Positions 17,991 to 26,990 of a stretch of DNA of 64,000 bases are shown in pieces; the stretch's first letter is position 1; each line of letters begins with the position of its first letter. This DNA is from UBA7692 sp964650845 (lineage in GTDB: Bacteria; Bacteroidota; Bacteroidia; Chitinophagales; LD1), in the NCBI GenBank assembly GCA_964650845.1, contig CAZYXR010000002.1, positions 1 to 64,000 of the forward strand, read 5' to 3'. The position numbers and the translations under genes are program-made. The notes under the pieces are model-generated. The model searched no databases. It was not told the DNA's origin and saw only the letters and a program-made list of their open reading frames with translations.

Positions 17991-17999
17991 TTATCCACA
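17991..17999 (+). promoter_or_regulatory. DnaA-box match upstream of gyrB
   Basis: TTATCCACA is an exact match to the DnaA-box consensus TTATnCACA. I see only one in the 193-base gap, so it is not an origin by itself. It could tune gyrB transcription or be chance. Confidence 0.35.
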
Positions 18000-18049
18000 A
18001 AACCTCCCAAAATAGCTTGATTTTAAAGCAATTTTATGCCCGAAAAGAG

Positions 18050-18057
18050 TATCTTCG
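18050..18057 (+). promoter_or_regulatory. Probable -7 element of the gyrB promoter
   Basis: TATCTTCG, the same octamer seen before adk and rpoD, lies 28 bases before the gyrB start. No good -33 element is visible at the usual distance. Confidence 0.4.
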
Positions 18058-18085
18058 TGCCACTATTTTTTAAAGTATATTATTG

Positions 18086-20062
18086 ATGAGTACAGAATTA
18101 GAAACAACCGTGGAAACTCCAGTTCAAAACAAAGAATATTCAGCAAGCAGTATTGAGGTTTTAGAAGGCTTAGAAGCCGTGCGCAAGCGCCCCGCCATGT
18201 ATATTGGCGATACAGGTGTAAAAGGGCTGCATCACTTGGTGTACGAGGTGGTAGATAACTCTATTGACGAAGCGCTTGCGGGCCATGCAAAAAACATTTA
18301 TGTAAACATTCACGAAAACAACTCTATTACTGTGCGCGATGATGGTCGCGGTATTCCGGTTGATATGCACGAAAAGGAAGGTCGCAGTGCATTGGAAGTG
18401 GTAATGACTGTGCTTCATGCTGGGGGTAAATTCAATAAAGATTCTTATAAGGTTTCGGGCGGGTTGCACGGTGTGGGCGTAAGTTGCGTGAATGCACTTT
18501 CAACCGATTTAAAAGTAGAGGTGCACCGTGGTGGCAAAAAATATGTGCAAGAGTATCAGATTGGAAAGCCACTTTATGACGTAAAGGAAGTAGGCACCAC
18601 AGATTACAGAGGCACAATTGTAACGTTCAAACCCGATGGTTCAATATTTACAGCAACTGTTTACAATTACGAAACTTTGCTGGCGCGTATTCGCGAGTTA
18701 GCGTATCTAAACAAAGGTATCAGCCTTACAATTACAGATGAGCGCGAAAAAGATGCCGAGGGAAATTTCCGTTCAAATAATTTTCACAGCCAAGGTGGTG
18801 TAGTAGAGTTTGTAAAATACTTAGATGGCACCCGCGAACCTTTAATTCCGGAGCCAATTTATGTAGAAGGTAGCCGCGACATGGTGGCAGTAGAAGTTGC
18901 CATGCAATACAACACATCGTATAGCGAAAATATTTTCAGCTATGTAAACAACATCAACACTATTGAAGGTGGGCAGCACGTAGCGGGTTTTCGCAGAGCT
19001 TTAACACGCACATTTAAAACCTACGGAGACAAGAATAAATTATTTGAAAAAGTAAAAGTTGAAGTAAGTGGAGATGATTTTCGCGAAGGTTTAACGGCAA
19101 TAGTTTCGGTAAAAGTACCCGAACCTCAGTTTGAAGGGCAAACAAAAACCAAACTTGGCAACAGCGAAGTAAGTGGTATTGTAGATACTGTATTTGGCGA
19201 GGTGTTAGAACACTTTTTGGAAGAAAATCCTAAGCTCGCAAAAATTATTTTCGATAAAGTAGTGTTGGCAGCCACAGCGCGCCACGCAGCTCGCAAAGCT
19301 CGCGAAATGGTGCAGCGCAAAGGCGCTTTGAGTGGTGGTGGCTTGCCCGGCAAACTTGCCGATTGCAGTAGTAAAGATGCAGCAGCCTGCGAAATTTACC
19401 TTGTGGAGGGAGATTCTGCGGGTGGCACAGCCAAGCAAGGTCGCGACCGTAACTTCCAAGCAATTTTACCATTGAAAGGTAAAATCTTGAATGTGGAAAA
19501 AGCTATGGAGCACAAGATTTACGACAACGATGAAATAAGAAACATTTTTACTGCATTGGGTGTGCGCATTGGCACGGCAGAAGACAGTAAGGAATTGAAC
19601 ATTGAAAAACTTCGCTACCACAAAGTTATCATCATGTGCGATGCCGATGTGGATGGTTCGCACATTACAACATTGATTCTTACATTCTTTTTCCGCTACA
19701 TGAAAAAACTGGTGGACGAAGGCAGAATTTTTATTGCCTTACCGCCACTTTATTTGGTAAAGAAAGGCAAAGAACAACAGTACTGCTGGAACGACCAACA
19801 ACGCGAAGCAGCTATTGATCAACTGGCAAAAGGCGGCAATCGCGATAGTGTTCACACCCAACGCTATAAAGGTTTGGGAGAGATGAATGCCGAACAATTG
19901 TGGGAAACAACCATGAATCCTGAAACGCGCACTTTAAAGAGAGTAACTATTGAAAGTGCAGCCGAGGCCGATCACGTTTTCAGTATGTTGATGGGCGATG
20001 AAGTGCCACCACGCAGAGAGTTCATAGAGGCTCACGCTAAATATGCAAGAGTTGATGCGTAA
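18086..20062 (+). CDS. gyrB: DNA gyrase subunit B
   Basis: 658 residues. The GHKL ATPase domain has VVDNSIDEALAGH, DDGRGIPV and GGLHGVGVSCVNAL. The transducer follows, and the TOPRIM domain has YLVEGDSAGGTAKQGRDR and the DADVDG metal site. The C-terminus has YKGLGEMNAEQLWETTMNP, the gyrase-A-binding tail. It introduces negative supercoils together with GyrA, which is not in the window. ATG 18086 is preferred to the overlapping TTG at 18083. Confidence 0.97.
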   Translation: MSTELETTVETPVQNKEYSASSIEVLEGLEAVRKRPAMYIGDTGVKGLHHLVYEVVDNSIDEALAGHAKNIYVNIHENNSITVRDDGRGIPVDMHEKEGRSALEVVMTVLHAGGKFNKDSYKVSGGLHGVGVSCVNALSTDLKVEVHRGGKKYVQEYQIGKPLYDVKEVGTTDYRGTIVTFKPDGSIFTATVYNYETLLARIRELAYLNKGISLTITDEREKDAEGNFRSNNFHSQGGVVEFVKYLDGTREPLIPEPIYVEGSRDMVAVEVAMQYNTSYSENIFSYVNNINTIEGGQHVAGFRRALTRTFKTYGDKNKLFEKVKVEVSGDDFREGLTAIVSVKVPEPQFEGQTKTKLGNSEVSGIVDTVFGEVLEHFLEENPKLAKIIFDKVVLAATARHAARKAREMVQRKGALSGGGLPGKLADCSSKDAAACEIYLVEGDSAGGTAKQGRDRNFQAILPLKGKILNVEKAMEHKIYDNDEIRNIFTALGVRIGTAEDSKELNIEKLRYHKVIIMCDADVDGSHITTLILTFFFRYMKKLVDEGRIFIALPPLYLVKKGKEQQYCWNDQQREAAIDQLAKGGNRDSVHTQRYKGLGEMNAEQLWETTMNPETRTLKRVTIESAAEADHVFSMLMGDEVPPRREFIEAHAKYARVDA

Positions 20063-20080
20063 GTGCTTTCAACTGCTATA

Positions 20081-20117
20081 AAAAAAGCCGTGCGATTATT
20101 TTTCGCACGGCTTTTTT
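20081..20117. terminator. Bidirectional terminator between gyrB and clpP
   Basis: A 15-bp uninterrupted stem AAAAAAGCCGTGCGA / TCGCACGGCTTTTTT with loop TTATTTT. It carries A and T tracts on either side, so it suits both convergent genes. Confidence 0.9.
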
Positions 20118-20141
20118 GTTTGGTACAGTATAGAAAAAAAC

Positions 20142-20849
20142 TTAATCTAATTTTCTATTGGTTCTTAAAAGCACTTCATCAATCATGCCATATTCTTTTG
20201 CTTCCGCAGCACGCATCCAATAATCGCGATCGCTGTCGGCTTGCACCTTCTCAAGTGTTTGCCCGCTATGGTTACTGATAATTTCATACAACTCATCTTT
20301 AATCTTTCTAATCTCTTTTACCGAGATATCAATATCGCTGGCTTTGCCGCCAATGCCGCCCAAAGGTTGATGAATCATAACTCGTGCATGAGGCAATGCA
20401 GTGCGTTTGCCTTTTGTGCCAGCACAAAGCAACACCGCAGCCATAGACGCGGCTACACCAGTGCAAATTGTTGCCACATCCATGTTTACATATTGCATGG
20501 TGTCGTATATTCCTAAGCCGCTATACACTTCACCACCGGGCGAGTTGATGTAAATTTGCACATCGCTGCGCGCATCGCTGCTTTCTAAAAACAACAATTG
20601 TGCCTGAATGATACTTGCTATGTAATCATCAACTCCGGTTCCCAAAAAAATAATTCTATCCATCATCAATCGGCTGAAAACATCCACCTCTCTAAAAGGC
20701 ATGGGTCGCTCTTCAATAACTGTTCGGGTAAGGTTGCGAACCGGATGCAGCGATTCAATTTTATTGATGTATGATTCAACACCTATGCGGTTCATACCGT
20801 GGTGCTTCACTGCGTAGTTGGTGAAATCTTTTGCTTCCTTAATATTCAT
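20142..20849 (-). CDS. clpP: ATP-dependent Clp protease proteolytic subunit
   Basis: 235 residues. The catalytic triad is visible: Ser135 in GVAASMAA, His160 in MIHQPLGG, and the acid in ADSDRD (Asp205). About 45 residues precede the conserved start of the ClpP fold (RPMPFREVDVFSRLMMDR); this extension is longer than in E. coli and may be partly removed as a propeptide. The ATG at 20849 (MNIKEAKD) is used rather than an upstream alternative at 20903. It forms the tetradecameric chamber fed by ClpX. Confidence 0.95.
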   Translation of the reverse strand: MNIKEAKDFTNYAVKHHGMNRIGVESYINKIESLHPVRNLTRTVIEERPMPFREVDVFSRLMMDRIIFLGTGVDDYIASIIQAQLLFLESSDARSDVQIYINSPGGEVYSGLGIYDTMQYVNMDVATICTGVAASMAAVLLCAGTKGKRTALPHARVMIHQPLGGIGGKASDIDISVKEIRKIKDELYEIISNHSGQTLEKVQADSDRDYWMRAAEAKEYGMIDEVLLRTNRKLD

Positions 20850-20984
20850 GGAGCTAATTTGTTTTACTTTAAAAAATAGACGCTTAGAGCGCCAATGTTG
20901 CACAAGACGAATGAGAATAGCAAATATTGAATGCGGTACATTTCAACATTTAAAAAAACTGTATTAAAGAATAGAAAAGGACAC

Positions 20985-21185
20985 TTACTTTTTGGTGCAG
21001 GTGTAACCTGCCAATTCGTACTCTTTTATTGTTTTTTCAAACATTTCTTTTTCTCCATAAAAGTTTTTCTTGCACAACTCTCTTACATCTGGGTTGTCCT
21101 TTGTTCCCAAATCACATTCGTAACAATTGCTGCAACTTGATATTGAAAAAGCGGCAGCGACTAAAGCTAAAGCGAAGTATTTCAT
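20985..21185 (-). CDS. Small Cys-rich lipoprotein (SCxxCxxC type)
   Basis: 66 residues: MKYFALALVAAAFSISSC is a lipoprotein signal with lipobox SISSC, followed by SNCYECDLG, repeating the S-C-x-x-C-x-x-C arrangement of the genes at 6959 and 63430. It ends in YTCTKK, where the fourth cysteine could pair with one of the first group. Function unknown. Confidence 0.72.
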   Translation of the reverse strand: MKYFALALVAAAFSISSCSNCYECDLGTKDNPDVRELCKKNFYGEKEMFEKTIKEYELAGYTCTKK

Positions 21186-21289
21186 TATTTGTATCTGAAT
21201 TTTTTAAAAATGCACCAATAAACTTTGCGAATTGGACATTTCACAAAGCGAAACTAACAAAACTATAAATAAGGCAATTGGAAAATACA

Positions 21290-21297
21290 TAGCTTCG
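21290..21297 (+). promoter_or_regulatory. -7-like motif directly before the M16-like gene
   Basis: TAGCTTCG matches TAnnTTyG and ends four bases before the ATG at 21302, which would leave almost no 5' leader. No clear -33 element. Confidence 0.3.
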
Positions 21298-21301
21298 CGC
21301 C

Positions 21302-23092
21302 ATGCGGCTGAATGCTTTGCTTTTATTGATACTTTTTGGTGTTGGGGTTCGTGCACAAGTTATTACGAATTCGTTGGGCAGCTTTGCTACATCTAATTCA
21401 TTAAACGGAATGGTGTGTGTGGCAGCAAGTTCGCCAAAATACCAACCGGCCGAAATTCAAATTGTGGTGCGCACAGGTTCCGTTTACGAGCGCGCTTACC
21501 AGTCGGGCATTTCGGCTGTGGTAGGCGAAATAGTAAGCGATAGAATCAACAAAGCTTTGGCAACAGGCAAGTATCCCAACTTTCGCTTTTCCTACACTCA
21601 AGCCTACGAAAATTCTACATTCAAATTCAAAGCACCCAATGCCGAACTTTTTTCTTTGTTGAATTTTATTTCAAAAGAGTTTGTGGGTATAAAAATTGTA
21701 GATGAAGACGTGCAAAAATTTGTTTCGGTAGTAAACGAAAAGCGCGCTTTTGATTCGGTAGATAATACCAATCAGTATCGCTTTGTATTACATCATCGCC
21801 TTTTTAAAAGGGATTACGATAAAATGCTTTTGTATGGTGAAGCAGATGATTTAAAAAACCTTACAACCATTGATGTTGATTCGTTTTACCGAATGAATTA
21901 TGTGCCTAACAATGCCACAATCAATATATTTTCCACACTTGGCATTCAGCAGCAAATTCAAATGGCTGAACACGCATTGGTAAATTGGCGCAGAACAGAT
22001 TTTAACCCCGATGAACTGACAAAAATAAGAACCTTCAAACCAATGATTTATTCTACACAAGATGTGGTGATAAATCAAACAGACCCCGGCAAGCTCACCT
22101 ATGCTTCGCTTGCATCGGGTACTCGCAGTTATCTACGCGGAACCTATTTTCATTATTTACTAAGTGCAATGCTTAATGATACTTCACAAGCATTTTATAA
22201 AGACATGCACGATGAAGAAATAAACCCAACAAAAATTGCCGCCCAGTTTGATGCCGGAAGTTTTTATGGTGTTTTTAAAGTAGTTGTTTATCCGGGCGAA
22301 GGCGAGTACGAAGCCACTCACAATCGAGCAACTTTTCTATTTACAAAATTGCACGAATATGTAAATGAACAATCTGTAGCTAAGGCCAAGCGCAAGTTTG
22401 ATGCCGAATACAAAGCGCTTTTTGAAACACCAGACTTTATCACCATGAGTGTAAAATTCTATTTTACCAATAGCGATAAGTATTTTGAAACTTTGAATGA
22501 CAGCGTACAAGGCTTAAACACAAAAGAGTTTTTGAAGTTTGTTTATACTACATACAGCATTGGTGCATTTGCAAATATTCTTGAGGTCGACAGTGCACAT
22601 GTAGAAAGCGAAAAAGTAGCTAATTGGTTTGAAACGGTAGATGAACATATTGCCAACGAAGCATTTACTTATCGCAAAAACATTGCCGATTTGGAAGGCG
22701 AAGACAATGCGCAGTTGTTGCGTAAACTGGTACAATGGTTAAAAATGAACCCCGATATTCAATGCCAGATAAATGGCAAGTCTGACAGAAAAGAATACAA
22801 CAAATTTTCAAATGCCGATGTGTTTGAATTTATTGATACCATACCAACTTTTAGAAAATACAAACCCGATTTGTACAAGAAAAAATCTATTCAGTTAGAG
22901 CTTTTACGTTCGTACAAAATTTTGAAAGTACTTGTAGAAAGCGAAATAGATTTAAGCCGATTATCGGGCACAGCAATGTCTTATGGTTCTAAAACTGATG
23001 AACAATATGCCGATAACCGCAAAAGCACCTTAACCTTAAACCGATTGAGAAAAAGACTGCCGCTTAGAGACATAAATATTTTTGGGAAATAG
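21302..23092 (+). CDS. Secreted M16-like pseudopeptidase with C-terminal OmpA-like domain
   Basis: 596 residues with a Sec signal peptide (ends VRAQ). Residues about 45-460 resemble the M16 (insulinase/processing peptidase) fold: IVVRTGSVYE, SGISAVVGEIVSDRI where the zinc motif H-x-x-E-H should be, a variable middle, and NYVPNNATINIFSTLG, the typical post-catalytic strand. The zinc-binding histidines are absent, so it is probably non-catalytic. Residues about 475-590 (NPDIQCQINGKSDR, then LRSYKILKVLVESEIDLSRL) resemble an OmpA-type peptidoglycan-binding domain. I infer an envelope structural or assembly role. It is followed five bases later by the thioesterase gene. Confidence 0.65.
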   Translation: MRLNALLLLILFGVGVRAQVITNSLGSFATSNSLNGMVCVAASSPKYQPAEIQIVVRTGSVYERAYQSGISAVVGEIVSDRINKALATGKYPNFRFSYTQAYENSTFKFKAPNAELFSLLNFISKEFVGIKIVDEDVQKFVSVVNEKRAFDSVDNTNQYRFVLHHRLFKRDYDKMLLYGEADDLKNLTTIDVDSFYRMNYVPNNATINIFSTLGIQQQIQMAEHALVNWRRTDFNPDELTKIRTFKPMIYSTQDVVINQTDPGKLTYASLASGTRSYLRGTYFHYLLSAMLNDTSQAFYKDMHDEEINPTKIAAQFDAGSFYGVFKVVVYPGEGEYEATHNRATFLFTKLHEYVNEQSVAKAKRKFDAEYKALFETPDFITMSVKFYFTNSDKYFETLNDSVQGLNTKEFLKFVYTTYSIGAFANILEVDSAHVESEKVANWFETVDEHIANEAFTYRKNIADLEGEDNAQLLRKLVQWLKMNPDIQCQINGKSDRKEYNKFSNADVFEFIDTIPTFRKYKPDLYKKKSIQLELLRSYKILKVLVESEIDLSRLSGTAMSYGSKTDEQYADNRKSTLTLNRLRKRLPLRDINIFGK

Positions 23093-23097
23093 AAATC

Positions 23098-23613
23098 ATG
23101 ATAACAAAAACACCATCAGAGTCAAGAATCATTATGACAGAAATCGTTCTGCCGAACGATACAAATGCACTGCACAATCTTCGCGGAGGAAAAATTTTAC
23201 ATTGGATGGATATTGCCTCTGCTATTGCCGCGGGCAAACATTCAAATTCTATTGTTGTAACAGCCTCGGTAGATAATGTAAGTTTTGAGAACCCAATAAA
23301 GTTGGGTGATGTTGTTACAATTACTGCTAAGGTTACGCGCAATTTTAATACCTCGTTAGAAACACACATTGAAGTGTGGGCCGAAAACCTACCATCGCAA
23401 ACACGCTATCGTTGCAACGAAGCATACTATACCTTTGTAGCCTTAGACAGCAACGGCCGCCCACGAAAAGTCAACCCACTTTTGCCCGAAACTGAAGAAG
23501 AAAAAAAGCAATTTGAAAGTGCTTTGCGCAGGCGCGAATTGCGTTTAGTGCTTGCGGGCCGCTTAAAACCATCGGATGCGAAAGAACTGAAAGCAATGTT
23601 TGTAGAAAACTAA
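23098..23613 (+). CDS. Acyl-CoA thioesterase (hotdog fold)
   Basis: 171 residues. GGKILHWMDIASAIAAGKHS is the hotdog helix of the YciA/BFIT family, with the catalytic Asp in MDIA. It is followed by TASVDNVSFENPIKLGDVV and EVWAENL. It hydrolyses acyl-CoA to free acid and CoA; chain-length preference is not readable. It is a hexamer in the family. Confidence 0.88.
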   Translation: MITKTPSESRIIMTEIVLPNDTNALHNLRGGKILHWMDIASAIAAGKHSNSIVVTASVDNVSFENPIKLGDVVTITAKVTRNFNTSLETHIEVWAENLPSQTRYRCNEAYYTFVALDSNGRPRKVNPLLPETEEEKKQFESALRRRELRLVLAGRLKPSDAKELKAMFVEN

Positions 23614-23670
23614 AGCCCGGTAGTTATATTCAGCAAAGTTGATTTGCAAACAAAGTAGTTGTTGCAGCAG

Positions 23671-24084
23671 CTATTTTTTTAGCATCAAACCATCTACACT
23701 AAACTTTCCGGCACCGGCAAATAAAAGTGTCACATAGCCAATGAGGTAAAGAAAGGCATGTTCGCCATCGCCAAAAATTTCTCCGTTATGAGCCTTAAAA
23801 GTGGCTATTGCCATTGTTACAACCAGCGGAACAATTGTAAAACGAGTAAGAAACCCCAACGCTAACAGTATTGAACAAATCAACTCTGCGCCAATTGCCA
23901 GCACCAACGAGAGTTCAACACCTAAGCCCATAAAATCCATAAACTTTGCTTTGTACTCACCAAAGTGAACCAGCTTATTATAGCCGTGCGGAATCATTAA
24001 AACACTAATGCCCACACGCAAAATAAGCAAGGCTATATTGTTGAGTGTAGCATTAGGTTTGGTAGCTAAAATTTGTTTGAGCAT
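23671..24084 (-). CDS. DoxX family membrane protein
   Basis: 137 residues with four hydrophobic segments and the DoxX motifs ILRVGISVLMIPHGYNKL, AIGAELICSILLALGFLTR and the last-helix GAGKFSVDG. A rho-independent terminator for the preceding sigma-factor gene overlaps the upstream frame, so I start at the ATG at 24084 (MLKQILA). Function in this family is poorly defined; some members take part in thiol or redox homeostasis. Confidence 0.85.
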   Translation of the reverse strand: MLKQILATKPNATLNNIALLILRVGISVLMIPHGYNKLVHFGEYKAKFMDFMGLGVELSLVLAIGAELICSILLALGFLTRFTIVPLVVTMAIATFKAHNGEIFGDGEHAFLYLIGYVTLLFAGAGKFSVDGLMLKK

Positions 24085-24109
24085 GTATTCAGTTTTATGT
24101 TGTAACAAA

Positions 24110-24138
24110 AAAGGCAACCCGAAAATAAGGTTGCCTTT
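24110..24138 (-). terminator. Rho-independent terminator after rpoD
   Basis: A 10-bp stem AAAGGCAACC / GGTTGCCTTT with a 9-base loop, followed on the minus strand by a T run. It separates rpoD from doxX. Confidence 0.85.
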
Positions 24139-24160
24139 CAATATAGAATGCCAATAAATG

Positions 24161-25030
24161 CTATTGACCCAAATATGCTTTTAAAGATTTGCTTCTAGTT
24201 TGCGAACGAAGTTTGGTAATTGCTTTATCCTTAATTTGGCGAATACGTTCGCGGGTAATGCCCAACTCTTCGCCAATATCTTCAAGTGTTTGCGGATGTT
24301 CAACACCAATGCCAAAGAAACGTTTAATTACTTCGCGTTCGCGATCGGTAAGCGATGAAAGTGTGCGCTCAGTTTCTTGTTTCAACGACTCTTTATAATC
24401 CAAATGAGCATCGGTTTTGTCGGCATTGATATTTTCCAACACGTCAATCAATGCATTGCTTTCGCCATCGGTAAAAGGCGCATCCATAGAAACGTGGCGA
24501 GCCGAAATGCCAAGTGTTGCTTCCACTTCTTCAACAGTAATTTCCAACATTTCAGCCAATTCCTCTGGCGTAGGTTCGCGTTGGTATTTTTGCTCTAAAT
24601 CAGAAAATGCTTTGTTGATTTTAGTAAGCGAACCTACTTTGTTCAATGGCAAACGAACCAAACGGCTGTGTTCTGCCAAAGCCTGAATGATTGATTGACG
24701 AATCCACCAAACGGCATACGAAATGAATTTGAAACCGCGCGTTTCATCAAATTTTTGAGCCGCTTTCACCAATCCTAAATTCCCTTCATTGATAAGGTCG
24801 TTCAGTGAAAGTGAATTGTTTTGATATTGCTTTGCAACCGAAACCACAAAACGCAGGTTAGCTCTTGTTAGTTTTTCTAAAGCAATCTGGTCGCCTTGGC
24901 GAATCCTGCGGGCCAACTCAACTTCTTCTTCTGGTGTAAGCAAATCTTCTTTGCCTATTTCTTGAAGATACTTTTCAATTGATTGGCTTTCGCGATTGGT
25001 AATTGACTTGGAAATCTTGAGTTGCCTCAT
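24161..25030 (-). CDS. rpoD: Primary RNA polymerase sigma factor, short Bacteroidota form
   Basis: 289 residues. Region 1.2 (YLQEIGKEDLLTPEEE), region 2 (NLRFVVSVAKQYQ, then FKFISYAVWWIRQSI), region 3 and region 4 with the recognition helix (TLEDIGEELGITRERIRQI) are all present. The long region 1.1 and non-conserved region of E. coli sigma-70 are absent, as is usual for the Bacteroidota housekeeping factor, which reads TTTG/TAnnTTTG promoters. Confidence 0.95.
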   Translation of the reverse strand: MRQLKISKSITNRESQSIEKYLQEIGKEDLLTPEEEVELARRIRQGDQIALEKLTRANLRFVVSVAKQYQNNSLSLNDLINEGNLGLVKAAQKFDETRGFKFISYAVWWIRQSIIQALAEHSRLVRLPLNKVGSLTKINKAFSDLEQKYQREPTPEELAEMLEITVEEVEATLGISARHVSMDAPFTDGESNALIDVLENINADKTDAHLDYKESLKQETERTLSSLTDREREVIKRFFGIGVEHPQTLEDIGEELGITRERIRQIKDKAITKLRSQTRSKSLKAYLGQ

Positions 25031-25077
25031 GATTTAAATTTGTTTTTAATGTGATCGGATTTTTCCGAAAAAGCACG

Positions 25078-25108
25078 CGAAGATAGCATTTTACCTTCAA
25101 AGGTGCAA
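25078..25108 (-). promoter_or_regulatory. Promoter of rpoD, Bacteroidota type
   Basis: On the minus strand TTG (25108-25106), a 20-base spacer and TATCTTCG (25085-25078) fit the -33/-7 pattern, with a leader of about 45 bases. Confidence 0.55.
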
Positions 25109-25174
25109 TATACTTGCGGAAACGAATTAACGCAAGAGTTATTTTAAAAAAGTGATTGATGTCAGTAAATCACC

Positions 25175-25756
25175 TTAACCGGCTTTGCGCACATACTTTG
25201 TAAGTATTACAATTTGTTGCCCGTCTATTTTACCTTCAATTTGCTCATAATTGTCGGGGACAAGCCTGATGTTTTTCACAGATGTTCCCATTTTTGCATT
25301 CAATTGTGTACCTTTCACATCCAACGATTTGGTAAGCACTATGGAGTCGCCATTTTGCAAAACAGTTCCGTTGCAATCTCTATGCAACTCTATTTCTGCT
25401 GAACTTTCGTGGTCGCCAGTGGCTTTCGCCCATTCAAGGGTATTGTCATCTAAATAAAGAAGATCCAGCGCTTCCATTGCCCAAGTTTCATGACGAAGAC
25501 GATTTAATAAGCGCCAAGAAACTACTTGAACAGCAGGAATTTCGCTCCACATACTCTCATTTAAACATGCCCAATGCTTTGTGTATAGCTCTTCCTTTTT
25601 TTCTAATTGGTGTAAGCATTTGCTACACAGCCATAAGGAAGTATCGGATAGCTTATCGCCATCGGGAGGCAAAGCATAAATTGTAAGGTTTTCTGTTGCT
25701 TTGCATAGCTCGCATTGGTTACCGCTGCGTTTCTTTAGTTGGTCTTCAATGGTCAT
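25175..25756 (-). CDS. PhnA (YjdM-type) domain protein with N-terminal zinc ribbon
   Basis: 193 residues. The N-terminal zinc-ribbon-like region has two CxxC pairs (CELC and CSKC). The C-terminal PhnA domain (about 125-193) has HRDCNGTVLQNGDSIVL and IDGQQIVILTKYVRK. The protein is longer than E. coli YjdM because of an inserted helical segment in the middle, as in other Bacteroidota members. The old phosphonate label is not supported by biochemistry, so function is unknown. Confidence 0.85.
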   Translation of the reverse strand: MTIEDQLKKRSGNQCELCKATENLTIYALPPDGDKLSDTSLWLCSKCLHQLEKKEELYTKHWACLNESMWSEIPAVQVVSWRLLNRLRHETWAMEALDLLYLDDNTLEWAKATGDHESSAEIELHRDCNGTVLQNGDSIVLTKSLDVKGTQLNAKMGTSVKNIRLVPDNYEQIEGKIDGQQIVILTKYVRKAG

Positions 25757-25910
25757 TCAACTGCAATAATAACGAATATGAACACTTTGATAATAACAGA
25801 CAGAGGCTTTTTTCTTTGATTGACAAATCGGGGAGGAATGTAAGCTAAATAGGATTTTGGTCGTATTACTCTTGCAAAATGGGTAAGTTGTTTGGAGTGA
25901 TACAAAACAA

Positions 25911-25945
25911 AATAAAGCAATGACCATCGCGATCATTGCTTTATT
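25911..25945 (-). terminator. Rho-independent terminator after the lipoprotein gene at 25973
   Basis: A 13-bp stem AATAAAGCAATGA / TCATTGCTTTATT with a 9-base loop, followed on the minus strand by TTTGTTTTG. Confidence 0.85.
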
Positions 25946-25972
25946 GCTTGAACTTTTTAAGAGTAATGATAT

Positions 25973-26842
25973 CTATTCTTCAAGAATTACAAAGTTTCTA
26001 TTTGGCCCTTGTACTACGTAAGCGATGTTATCGCATGTACCATCTCCGTAATCAACAAACTTAGTGTCAAAAGAAGGGCTTTCGAGTTGAATTATTCCTT
26101 TGTTATAGAAATCATAGTAATCAGTACATTCAGAAAGAATCAATGGCTCAATGATAGTTTGTGTGTAGCTGAATCCATCAGAAGTCAATCCAGTTCCACC
26201 TCCTGTCCAAGCGCAAATCTCACCTTTGTCATCATACATGCCGCCTTCTAGAGTGAAAGTATTAGTGCCTCTAAATTCTATCCCCAAAGATTTGAGATTT
26301 GTTGTAAAATCTACAATGAGCTTGCCATATGGATTGCCAGCGCCATTGAAGCCCAAATTTTCAAGAGAGAAAGTTCCATTTATCAATTCTTCGGTTCCTC
26401 TTGCGAAATTATTAAATGTACATTGTGCAAATCCGCCAGGAAGATCCAAATCAATATCGTTGTAAACAAAATCTACACTTCCTGTGTACAGTAAGCCATC
26501 TGTCCCGATACATCCTGATGGACCAAAGTCCACATGCGCAGTATATGGTAATGATGAGGTGTCTCTAGTAACAGTAGCACAACCCGAATCGTCAAAACTT
26601 TCATCATCCGTTGCGAGTCGGAACTTTGAGGATTTTAGTTTTAATACGCCAGCAGCAAATGCGTACATTTTCCTTGCTTGACTCAAAGAGTGCATCTGTA
26701 TTTCTGGTAATTTTTCATACACTTTTGCATGGCTTTGTTTTTTTGTTACATCTTCAACTTCTGCTTTTTTACATGAGTTCATCATAAACATGCCAGAAGT
26801 TGCTAAGGCAATGACGAAGGAGTTTTTCATAATTTTTTTCAT
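25973..26842 (-). CDS. Hypothetical lipoprotein
   Basis: 289 residues from ATG 26842. A type II signal peptide ends in MMNSC (lipobox) followed by KKAEVEDVT. Beta-rich body with scattered cysteines (DDSGCATVTRD, FGPSGCIGTDG, EICAWTGG); no recognised domain. In-frame ATGs at 26890 and 26830 are alternatives. It has its own terminator and marks the left border of the accessory region. Confidence 0.65.
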   Translation of the reverse strand: MKKIMKNSFVIALATSGMFMMNSCKKAEVEDVTKKQSHAKVYEKLPEIQMHSLSQARKMYAFAAGVLKLKSSKFRLATDDESFDDSGCATVTRDTSSLPYTAHVDFGPSGCIGTDGLLYTGSVDFVYNDIDLDLPGGFAQCTFNNFARGTEELINGTFSLENLGFNGAGNPYGKLIVDFTTNLKSLGIEFRGTNTFTLEGGMYDDKGEICAWTGGGTGLTSDGFSYTQTIIEPLILSECTDYYDFYNKGIIQLESPSFDTKFVDYGDGTCDNIAYVVQGPNRNFVILEE

Positions 26843-26990
26843 AATTTTTATTTTGCGTATTGTTACGACTGAATTTTTATTTTGTTTCAATTACATCCTT
26901 ATACAATGCTATTGTTGTTAATTAAAAAATTCACAAGGTGTTGATAATCATGACAGTTGCATCCAGACACGCTAAAAAATTTTTACCATA

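Noticed and set aside
17991..17999. A replication origin at the DnaA box
   Set aside because: Only one box, no clustered repeats, and no dnaA or other origin-linked genes nearby.
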